Of a stretch of 6,052 nt of DNA, positions 1 through 5,626 are shown piece by piece. The DNA is from Dehalococcoidales bacterium (GTDB lineage Bacteria; Chloroflexota; Dehalococcoidia; Dehalococcoidales; RBG-16-60-22): NCBI GenBank assembly GCA_016926115.1, contig JAFGPF010000059.1, positions 1 through 6,052 of the forward strand, written 5' to 3'. The notes under the pieces were generated by a model, which was given only the letters and a program-made list of their open reading frames with translations, did not search any database and was not told where the DNA came from. A program made the position numbers and the translations under genes. How positions within the stretch are numbered: position 1 is the stretch's first letter; each line of letters begins with the position of its first letter.

Positions 1-593
1 CCGGCCTCGACCAGTTGCTCGGCAAACCTGCCGCCGTTGTGGCTCCCCGCCATGAAAACATACAGGTTCTTTTTCTGGAGTTCCTCGGCGATGTCTTTGG
101 CTATCTCGGGAGTCGGCGCAGCGCCGAGAATCGCCGCGAAGCCGGGAGCCGTCCCGTCCACGAACTCGACGCCTCTTTTTCTCATGATTACATCGTCGGC
201 GGCTCCAAGCCAGATATTGTCGTCCGTGACATCCTCTCCCCTCAGGTAGAAATCAGGATTTTCCAGATATCTTATGGCTTCTTTGAGTTCCTCCGCCCAC
301 AGAGTAATCATCCCGGCATCCAGGGTGGGCCCCAGGTAGGGCAGGTGGTGTTCCGACTTCACCGGTGGTGGCAGCAGGTTCTTGCATTTCTTTATTACTG
401 CTTCCATATCGCCCAGTTTTTCCACTTTCATCCCGGTGATGCCGTAAATTATCGGGAGAAAATAGGCGGTGTTGGGGAATCCGACCGGCTCGTTGGCCCC
501 CCATTTGTCCATCGCCCCCTGCCACTGTTTTTCGGCCTCGTCAACGATTTTATGGGCGCCGTTGATGGCAGCCGATGCGATTATCTTAGACAT
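1..593 (-). CDS. acsB: Acetyl-CoA synthase (CODH/ACS beta subunit), N-terminal part, cut by window edge
   Basis: AcsB condenses a methyl group from the corrinoid protein, CO from CO dehydrogenase and CoA into acetyl-CoA; it is a cytoplasmic enzyme. I translated this frame by hand. It is open from an ATG at 593 to the left edge, giving 197 full codons of a protein that is usually about 730 residues. Recognisable family segments are VGFPNTAYFLP (residues 37-47), EAIRYL (105-110), WLGAADDVIMRKRGVEFVDG (128-147) and PGFAAILGAA (150-159), which align with the N-terminal domain of Moorella AcsB. That domain contacts CO dehydrogenase and carries part of the CO tunnel. The nickel-iron A-cluster cysteines lie in the C-terminal domain, outside the window, so activity cannot be judged. 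The start is supported by an AGGAGG 11 bases upstream. The gene begins 38 bases after cooS. Its N-terminus is about 15 residues shorter than in Moorella. Confidence 0.93.
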   Translation of the reverse strand, partial: MSKIIASAAINGAHKIVDEAEKQWQGAMDKWGANEPVGFPNTAYFLPIIYGITGMKVEKLGDMEAVIKKCKNLLPPPVKSEHHLPYLGPTLDAGMITLWAEELKEAIRYLENPDFYLRGEDVTDDNIWLGAADDVIMRKRGVEFVDGTAPGFAAILGAAPTPEIAKDIAEELQKKNLYVFMAGSHNGGRFAEQLVEA

Positions 594-604
594 ATCCCTC
601 TTAA

Positions 605-610
605 CCTCCT
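605..610 (-). promoter_or_regulatory. Ribosome binding site of acsB
   Basis: The minus strand reads AGGAGG here, a perfect Shine-Dalgarno core, 11 bases before the ATG at 593. It fixes the acsB start and lies in the 38-base gap after the cooS stop codon. Confidence 0.75.
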
Positions 611-631
611 TATTACAGCGGCGATGGAAGG

Positions 632-2602
632 CTAGCCTTCCAGTTCGCGCCTCATTTCCATATCGTATAGTACTCTTTCCCTGGCCTTGTCGATACCCAG
701 GGCTTTGCGTTTCTTGTCTATGTGCGCAATCATCTTGTGGGCGGCCTGGATCGGGTCGGGTTCGAAGTCCCACATCCCGCCGTATTTCTCCTCCATGTCC
801 TTGAAGAGGTACTCGGTAACTTCCTTGCTGCCCTCTGTTGGCCAGGTGACGCCGAAGACGGTGTAGACACCGGAAGCAACGAAATACTGGCCGATTGATA
901 TAGCCTTCTCGCTCATCCATTCGGGAGCGGCGCCGGCCACCGGCAGGTCGCTGATATCGTCGCCGAGCCCGCCGTCCTTGACCATGGCGGTCGCGGCTAT
1001 CAGTATCCGGCTGTTGTCGACGCAGGAGCCCATGTGCAGTACCGGCGGTATGCCGACGGTCTCGCAGACCTCCGCCAGACCTTCGCCCGCATACTTGGCG
1101 GCCGCTTCCGGTACCAGTAGCCCGGCTTCGGCACAGGCGATGGCGTTGCAGCCGGTGGTTATCACCAGCACGTCGTTCTTTATAAGTTCCTTGACCATGT
1201 TGACATGGCCTTCGTTATGCTTGACGCGGGCGTTATTGCAGCCGACGACGCCGGCTACGCCCCTGATTCGCCCGTTAATGATATTATCGTTAAGCGGCCG
1301 GTAAGAAGCGCGGAACATCCCGCCCAGCAGGTAGTTGATGGTCTCGTGGCTGAAACCGGCTATCTGGTCGCATTGCTCCTCGGGGATAGCGACATTTGCT
1401 TTTCGATTCGGGAAGTTTTCAATAGCCGTTTTAACGATTTCCCGTGCCGACTTCAAAGCATCGTGCTCGTTGAACTCGATGTGTGTGGCGCCGGGTATTT
1501 TTGCTTTGGGAGCGGTCGTTATAATCTTGGTGTGATAGCACTCGGCCACGGTCTGGATGGACTGCATGATGCACTGTACGTCCACGACCATGGCGTCCAC
1601 CGCTCCGGTTACTATCGCCAGTTCCTGCTGTAAGAAGTTTCCGGCGATGGCTACGCCGTGCCTCATCAATATCTCGTTGGCCGTGCAGCACATGCCGGAC
1701 AGATTTATCCCGCTCGCTCCTTTGGACTTGGCCATCTCTATCATCTCCGGCTCCTGCGCCGCGGCGACAATCATCTCGGAGAGCAGCGGCTCGTGGCCGT
1801 GGATGATGATATTTACCTCATCGGCTTTGAGAACGCCCAGGTTCGCCTTGCCCAGTATTGGTGCCGGCGTGCCGAAGAGTATGTCCTGGAGTTCGGTAGC
1901 AATCATGCTGCCGCCCCACCCGTCACCGATGGCCGCCCGGACCCCCTGCGTGAGCAGGTTTTCATAGTCCTGGTCGACGCCGATGTGCGTGCGGTGCATT
2001 ATCTCCACAATCTCTCTGTCTATGCCCCGTGGGGCGACGCCCTGCTGGCGCCATAACTCCTGGCGCTTCAGCGGGGCCTTTTTCAGGGTTATCAGTTCGC
2101 CTTCCTGGTTACCGAACTCGGCGAGAGCCTTCTCACCGATGTCTATGGCTATTTCATTGTTGCTGCGGTCGCCGATTTCTATGCCCCAGTCCAGGGCCAG
2201 TTGTAGCAGCTTCTGTTCGTCCTTTATCTCGTAGCCCGGTGCCTTTCCTCTGGCTACCGCCAGGAACAGCTCGGCTACGCCGCGCCCGTGGTCGGAGTGT
2301 GCCGAAGCCCCGCCGGCTACCATCCGTATGAAGTTTCGGGCGGCGATTGTCTCGGATGTAGCGCCGCAGATGCCGCGTCTCTTCTGTTTTTCCTCCGGCG
2401 TTTCCTCTTTGCCTTTGGGAAGCGGTACGCGGCACGGTCCCATTCCGCAGTGTTTGCAGCAGCTGCCCGCGGAACCTATTGGGCACGGTTTCATCGCGTC
2501 AGCCCTGTCGAAGGCAGTGTTGACCTCGTCTTTGGCGGCTTTTTCTATCAGTTCGAGGCTTGCCTTATCGATGCTTTTGGTTGTTTTTTCTTCTTCTGCC
2601 AT
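632..2602 (-). CDS. cooS: Anaerobic carbon monoxide dehydrogenase catalytic subunit (Ni-Fe-S)
   Basis: CooS (AcsA) interconverts CO and CO2 at a Ni-Fe-S C-cluster and, with AcsB, supplies CO for acetyl-CoA synthesis. At 656 residues it is near the usual 630-675. All metal ligands can be placed by comparison with Carboxydothermus CODH-II. C40 and C48 match the inter-subunit D-cluster. C49, C52, C57 and C79 match the B-cluster. H270, C306, C344, C455, C485 and C527 match the C-cluster, and K566 in EWMSEKAISIG matches the active-site lysine. Family motifs include ILFGTPAP (241-248), NLGVLKADEVN (254-264) and MGSCVDNSR (524-532). About 20 residues follow the point where CODH-II ends, as in the ACS-bound Moorella enzyme. 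Eight extra residues lie between C57 and C79. The ATG at 2602 has GAGGT at 2609-2613 and sits 13 bases after acsD. Its position directly before acsB argues for an ACS-partner CODH rather than a stand-alone or hydrogenase-linked one. Confidence 0.97.
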   Translation of the reverse strand: MAEEEKTTKSIDKASLELIEKAAKDEVNTAFDRADAMKPCPIGSAGSCCKHCGMGPCRVPLPKGKEETPEEKQKRRGICGATSETIAARNFIRMVAGGASAHSDHGRGVAELFLAVARGKAPGYEIKDEQKLLQLALDWGIEIGDRSNNEIAIDIGEKALAEFGNQEGELITLKKAPLKRQELWRQQGVAPRGIDREIVEIMHRTHIGVDQDYENLLTQGVRAAIGDGWGGSMIATELQDILFGTPAPILGKANLGVLKADEVNIIIHGHEPLLSEMIVAAAQEPEMIEMAKSKGASGINLSGMCCTANEILMRHGVAIAGNFLQQELAIVTGAVDAMVVDVQCIMQSIQTVAECYHTKIITTAPKAKIPGATHIEFNEHDALKSAREIVKTAIENFPNRKANVAIPEEQCDQIAGFSHETINYLLGGMFRASYRPLNDNIINGRIRGVAGVVGCNNARVKHNEGHVNMVKELIKNDVLVITTGCNAIACAEAGLLVPEAAAKYAGEGLAEVCETVGIPPVLHMGSCVDNSRILIAATAMVKDGGLGDDISDLPVAGAAPEWMSEKAISIGQYFVASGVYTVFGVTWPTEGSKEVTEYLFKDMEEKYGGMWDFEPDPIQAAHKMIAHIDKKRKALGIDKARERVLYDMEMRRELEG

Positions 2603-2615
2603 TTATTTACCTCAC

Positions 2616-3563
2616 TTATTTGGCAGTCAGGTCTGTCATTAATTCCCTGACTAGTTTAATCGCTTCTGGATGTCTCATAATGAGAACGTCGGCTCCGGCC
2701 AGAAGCAGTACGGTGGCCGACATGGCCTCGAGTAAAATACCTCTATTTTTCGCGTTCCCCATCTTAGGGTCTTCCGCCTCGGTTATCTTGGCTTCCTTGG
2801 CCTTCCATACCTCTTTGGCCACGTTGCATATAATGGGGAACTGGAGTTTCTCGTCCTGTTGTGTGAGGGCTGCCATCCTCATCCTCTCCATCACCGAGTA
2901 GCAGTACTCGATGCCATAGCCTATACTGCTGACCGTCGGGTCTATTACCAGCAGGTTGTCGGGGACACCTAGATTACCCAGAAGAATATTAAGCTGCTTG
3001 GCCAGGTTGATATCTATGGGTGAAGAAGCTACTACCGTGTGCTTATACCCGATTGCTGCCGCCCCGATTTTCTTGTAATCGCCTTCTTCCACCGGTCCCA
3101 GAATCAGGCTTTTATCCTGCACGAGCTCGGCGACAATCCTGAGCACTTCTGTATCTTTGTCATGGTTGGCCGTGCCCCAGACGATAAGCGGTACGTCGAT
3201 TGCGTCGGAGACCTTTTTGACTATCTGCGCCGCTTCATTCGCCGGGCGGTCCATCCCGTTGGGGTCGGTGCTGAGCATTTGCAGGCAAATCATCTCGGCC
3301 CCGTAGTCTTTGATGCACTTCTGCGCCCAGGCGACCGGGTCGTCGGTGACGCCGGCGAAGGGCTCCATCACGGCTTCCGGCCACTCTTCGGGAGGCATAT
3401 CGTACACATCCATGGCTATCTTGGGCAGGTTGGGCATTTCGCCCTCGAAGAGATAGAACGGATAGGCCGTCTCACCGCCGATGGTAACCGCTTTATCGCC
3501 CGAACCCAACTTTATCTCTTTAATCTTACCGCTGTAGGCTGTTTTTGGTATTTCGAATGCCAT
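2616..3563 (-). CDS. acsD: Corrinoid iron-sulfur protein small subunit (CODH/ACS delta subunit)
   Basis: AcsD (CdhD-like) pairs with AcsC to form the corrinoid iron-sulfur protein, which takes a methyl group from methyl-THF and passes it to AcsB. The 315-residue product matches the family length and aligns along its whole length with Moorella AcsD as I recall it. Shared segments are YPFYLFEGEMPN (34-45), WAQKCIKDYGAEMI (79-92), SPIDINLAKQLNILL (181-195), IGYGIEYCYSVMERMR (214-229), RGILLEA (274-280) and MRHPEA (296-301). The fold expected for the family is a TIM barrel that helps cap the cobamide; the iron-sulfur cluster belongs to the large subunit, which is not in this window. The ATG at 3563 follows AAGGAGGG at 3567-3574 with only about 4 bases between, slightly short but strong. 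The gene ends 13 bases before cooS, so the two are surely co-transcribed. Confidence 0.95.
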   Translation of the reverse strand: MAFEIPKTAYSGKIKEIKLGSGDKAVTIGGETAYPFYLFEGEMPNLPKIAMDVYDMPPEEWPEAVMEPFAGVTDDPVAWAQKCIKDYGAEMICLQMLSTDPNGMDRPANEAAQIVKKVSDAIDVPLIVWGTANHDKDTEVLRIVAELVQDKSLILGPVEEGDYKKIGAAAIGYKHTVVASSPIDINLAKQLNILLGNLGVPDNLLVIDPTVSSIGYGIEYCYSVMERMRMAALTQQDEKLQFPIICNVAKEVWKAKEAKITEAEDPKMGNAKNRGILLEAMSATVLLLAGADVLIMRHPEAIKLVRELMTDLTAK

Positions 3564-3566
3564 ATT

Positions 3567-3574
3567 CCCTCCTT
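3567..3574 (-). promoter_or_regulatory. Ribosome binding site of acsD
   Basis: The minus strand reads AAGGAGGG, a strong Shine-Dalgarno match. It is unusually close to the start: about 4 bases separate AGGAGG from the ATG at 3563. No other in-frame start nearby fits better, and the AcsD family N-terminus begins here. Confidence 0.65.
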
Positions 3575-3609
3575 AACTCAGGCTTACCCGCCGGAGTCTC
3601 GTACGCCGG

Positions 3610-3828
3610 TCAGGCAGGATTCTTCCTTTTCTCACTGCCGAACCAGTCATCGCTGTACCAGTATCTCTCGCCGCTCTTCAGGTAGTTCAACTTCTCATCT
3701 CTGCTTTCGAGTTTCTGGCGCCATTTACCGGTGTTTTCGCCAACCGGTAGACCATCTTCATAGGTCTCCGCCAGCACGTCCACCTGTCCGCGGCCGGGCG
3801 CTTCCTTTTTTACGACCTTGTATTCCAT
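3610..3828 (-). CDS. Small charged protein of unknown function inside the CODH/ACS operon
   Basis: I do not recognise this 72-residue product. It starts with ATG at 3828 behind GGAGGG at 3835-3840, ends in TGA, and fills most of the space between folD (33-base gap) and acsD (46-base gap), on the same strand and with similar codon choice, so it is very likely translated. The protein is hydrophilic and rich in Lys, Glu, Asp and Arg. It has no cysteine and no histidine, so it is not an obvious iron-sulfur or nickel-binding protein. It has no signal peptide and no membrane segment. The C-terminal half has an aromatic-rich patch, ERYWYSDDWFG (54-64), and a further tryptophan at 36, which could form a binding surface. 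Its location suggests a role linked to the corrinoid protein, CO dehydrogenase or folate steps, such as a small accessory or assembly factor, but that is inference from position only. Confidence 0.75.
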   Translation of the reverse strand: MEYKVVKKEAPGRGQVDVLAETYEDGLPVGENTGKWRQKLESRDEKLNYLKSGERYWYSDDWFGSEKRKNPA

Positions 3829-3861
3829 ATTTAACCCTCCAAAACGTATTCAGCAAGAATA

Positions 3862-4749
3862 TTAGGTAAGACCGGCGGCAACCTTGGCCGCTCTTACCGT
3901 ATTCATCATCAGCATGGTTATCGTCATCGGGCCGACGCCTCCCGGCACCGGGGTAATGGCTTTAGCCTTGGCGCTGACGCTCTCGAAGTCCACATCGCCC
4001 TCGAGTATCCTCTTGCCTTCGGCTGTCGTGCCTACCTGGTTGACACCAACATCTATCACCACCACGCCTTCTTTCACCATGTCGCCCGTGACGGCCTTGG
4101 GCTTGCCGGCGGCCACTATCAGAATATCGGCCCTCTTGGTGTGGAAAGCTATGTCCTTGGTTCTGGTATGGCAGACGGTAACGGTGGCATTGGCCCCCGG
4201 CGCTTTCTGGAGCAGCATGTTCGCGATAGGCTTACCGACGATGTTGCTCCTGCCGACGACCACTACTTCGGCCCCCTCTATCTGCGTGCCTGAGCGGATG
4301 AGCAGTTGCTGGATACCCGCCGGTGTGCAGGGCAGATAGTCCGGTTCGCCTATCATCAGCTTGCCGACGTTTACGGGGTGAAAACCGTCGACGTCTTTCT
4401 TGGGGTCGATGGCATAAAGTACTTCTTCTTCGTTGAGGTGCTTGGGGAGGGGTAGCTGGACCAGGATACCGTTTATTTTGGGGTCCTTGTTCAGCTTATC
4501 TATAAGTTTCAGGAGGTCTTCCTGCGTGGTATCGCCCGGTATATCGTATCTCTCGGAGTAGATGCCCAGTTCTTTGGACGTTTTTTCCTTCTGGCCGACA
4601 TATACCTGAGAGGCTGGGTCCGCACCCACGAGGACCGTTACCAGACCGGGTACGACGTTATGCTTGGCCTTCAGGTCGGCTATTTCCTGCTTGAGTTCTT
4701 CTCTGATTTGTCTGGCTACTTCGGCGCCTTTGATAAGCTCGGCAGTCAT
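3862..4749 (-). CDS. folD: Bifunctional methylene-THF dehydrogenase / methenyl-THF cyclohydrolase
   Basis: FolD interconverts 10-formyl-THF, 5,10-methenyl-THF and 5,10-methylene-THF, using NAD(P)(H), in the cytoplasm. In the Wood-Ljungdahl methyl branch it acts right after Fhs, whose gene ends just upstream. The 295 residues match the family length. Catalytic residues known from E. coli FolD are all present at the same numbers: Y50 and K54 in VYVGQKEKT, Q98 in VQLPLP (97-102), and D121 in KDVDGFHP (118-125). The nucleotide-binding loop is VVVGRSNIVGKP (163-174), and the signature PVPGGVGPMT is at 267-276. The ATG at 4749 lies 2 bases after the cooC stop, and its ribosome site AGGGGG is formed by the last cooC codons, pointing to translational coupling. 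A single bifunctional FolD would remove the need for a separate cyclohydrolase. Whether it prefers NADP or NAD cannot be read from sequence alone. Confidence 0.97.
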   Translation of the reverse strand: MTAELIKGAEVARQIREELKQEIADLKAKHNVVPGLVTVLVGADPASQVYVGQKEKTSKELGIYSERYDIPGDTTQEDLLKLIDKLNKDPKINGILVQLPLPKHLNEEEVLYAIDPKKDVDGFHPVNVGKLMIGEPDYLPCTPAGIQQLLIRSGTQIEGAEVVVVGRSNIVGKPIANMLLQKAPGANATVTVCHTRTKDIAFHTKRADILIVAAGKPKAVTGDMVKEGVVVIDVGVNQVGTTAEGKRILEGDVDFESVSAKAKAITPVPGGVGPMTITMLMMNTVRAAKVAAGLT

Positions 4750-4751
4750 GG

Positions 4752-5543
4752 TTACCCCCTTTTTGCTTCGATATTCTCTTGCTTTAAAAGTGCTTCCATA
4801 AGCTGATTGACCGCCGTGACCGCCTTGGAAGTATCCGGCAGTTCGAACAGCGGTATCTGCTCCAGGTCGTACTGCATCATCTCTTCATCCACGGGTATCA
4901 CGGCTGTAGCGGTAATCCCAAGTCTCTCCATCTCCCTGCTCAGCAGCGGGTCGATTTCCCCGCCGGGCACCTGGTTGATGATGACGGATTCCCTTTTTAC
5001 GCCCAGCTTTAGTTCCTGTACCAGCTCCTTGACGCGGGCTACGGCACGCAGCCCCTTTACCGAATGGTCCGATACCATCAGAAGCTCGTCTACGTTCTGC
5101 GTGGTTCTCCGGCTCAGGTGCTCCAGACCCGCTTCATTGTCCATGACCACGTAGGCATAATTTTTCGACCAGTCATCGATGAGCTTACGTATCACGACAT
5201 TCGGGTAGCAGTAGCATTCCGGACCTTCGCCGCGTCCCATGGTGACCAGGTCCAGTCCCTTGCTTTCGGTCAGGGCTACGTTCAACTGGTATTCCAGGTA
5301 GGCTTCCTTGGTCATTCCCGCCGGGATATTGAGCTTCTCTCCCTGGAACTCGTTAAGTATCCTGCCGACCGTCTGTCTTACCTCCAGCCCCAGGCTTTCG
5401 GCCAGGTTGGAGTTGGGGTCGGCATCGACAGCCAGGATTGTTCCCAGGTTATTCTTGAGTAGGTACCGGATAACCAGGCTTGCTACCGATGTCTTACCGG
5501 TACCCCCCTTCCCCGCTACGGCTATATTTACATTAGCATTCAA
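4752..5543 (-). CDS. cooC: CO dehydrogenase nickel-insertion accessory ATPase
   Basis: CooC is a cytoplasmic MinD/SIMIBI-type ATPase that helps insert nickel into the C-cluster of CO dehydrogenase. The 263-residue product has the family's P-loop GKGGTGKTS (11-19) with the deviant-Walker lysine K12, the loop VDADPNSNL (39-47), and MDNEAGLEHLSRR (134-146). The CXC pair at C110 and C112 (in GPECYCYPN) matches the metal-binding and dimer-bridging cysteines of Carboxydothermus CooC1. The start must be the TTG at 5543: reading upstream in frame meets a TAA after five codons, and no ATG or GTG occurs before the P-loop. A ribosome site AAAGGGA lies 7 bases upstream. The gene sits 83 bases after fhs and 2 bases before folD, placing a maturation factor between two folate enzymes while its target cooS is three genes downstream. 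AcsF, a CooC-like protein for acetyl-CoA synthase, is very similar, so action on AcsB is also possible. Confidence 0.94.
   Translation of the reverse strand: MNANVNIAVAGKGGTGKTSVASLVIRYLLKNNLGTILAVDADPNSNLAESLGLEVRQTVGRILNEFQGEKLNIPAGMTKEAYLEYQLNVALTESKGLDLVTMGRGEGPECYCYPNVVIRKLIDDWSKNYAYVVMDNEAGLEHLSRRTTQNVDELLMVSDHSVKGLRAVARVKELVQELKLGVKRESVIINQVPGGEIDPLLSREMERLGITATAVIPVDEEMMQYDLEQIPLFELPDTSKAVTAVNQLMEALLKQENIEAKRG
4755..4760 (-). promoter_or_regulatory. Ribosome binding site of folD, inside the cooC 3' end
   Basis: The minus strand reads AGGGGG, made of the last two cooC sense codons (Arg-Gly) just before its TAA. It lies 5 bases before the folD ATG at 4749. A ribosome finishing cooC would cover it, so folD translation is probably coupled to cooC. 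Confidence 0.55.
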
Positions 5544-5550
5544 TATTCGT

Positions 5551-5557
5551 TCCCTTT
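5551..5557 (-). promoter_or_regulatory. Ribosome binding site supporting the TTG start of cooC
   Basis: The minus strand reads AAAGGGA, 7 bases before the TTG at 5543. It is a partial Shine-Dalgarno match but well spaced. It lies one base after a perfect inverted repeat, so a hairpin there would sit against the ribosome site. Confidence 0.5.
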
Positions 5558-5558
5558 A

Positions 5559-5575
5559 CTGTCCGTTACGGACAG
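5559..5575 (-). promoter_or_regulatory. Perfect inverted repeat (hairpin) in the cooC leader
   Basis: The arms CTGTCCG (5559-5565) and CGGACAG (5569-5575) are exact complements around a 3-base loop. In RNA this would make a 7-base-pair stem. It is not followed by a run of U on the minus strand, so it does not look like an intrinsic terminator. It could modulate initiation at cooC, stabilise a processed transcript end, or serve as a DNA operator. Confidence 0.5.
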
Positions 5576-5597
5576 GTTTATGGCTTTACTTTATTCG

Positions 5598-5626
5598 ATT
5601 GTACGCTTCTTAAGAAGCGATGGCGA
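5598..5626 (-). promoter_or_regulatory. Candidate sigma-70-type promoter for the cooC-acsB operon
   Basis: On the minus strand TACAAT (5598-5603) is one base from the TATAAT consensus, and TCGCCA (5621-5626) matches TTGACA at four of six positions, with a 17-base spacer. Initiation would fall near 5591, giving a leader of roughly 48 bases that contains the hairpin and ribosome site. The -35 box starts directly after the fhs stop codon. This is a consensus-based guess: read-through from fhs is also possible. Confidence 0.35.
5604..5619. repeat. 16-base perfect palindrome, possible operator
   Basis: CGCTTCTTAAGAAGCG equals its own reverse complement. It lies in the fhs-cooC gap and almost fills the spacer of the candidate promoter, touching the -10 box. 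A symmetric site of this size is typical of a dimeric regulator's operator, but the regulator cannot be named from the sequence. Confidence 0.5.

Noticed and set aside
15..635. Plus-strand open frame of 206 codons
   Set aside because: It is antisense to the clear acsB N-terminal coding region and spans the acsB start and ribosome site. The translation shows no recognisable domain.
1205..1633. Plus-strand open frames opposite cooS (also 1557-1967, 1658-2056 and others)
   Set aside because: All overlap conserved CooS metal-ligand regions on the other strand and look like codon-bias shadows.
3589..3609. CGCCGG occurring twice between the small gene and acsD
   Set aside because: A 6-base GC-rich direct repeat is expected by chance here, and it forms no hairpin or array.
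3039..3869. Long plus-strand open frame of 276 codons
   Set aside because: It lies opposite acsD and the small gene, both well supported. The translation is Arg/His/Pro-rich, has no family resemblance, and is what antisense of GC-biased codons produces.
5559..5619. Inverted repeats read as an intrinsic terminator after fhs
   Set aside because: Neither the 16-base palindrome nor the 7-base-pair hairpin is followed by a T run on the minus strand, so termination is not supported; they are listed as possible regulatory sites.
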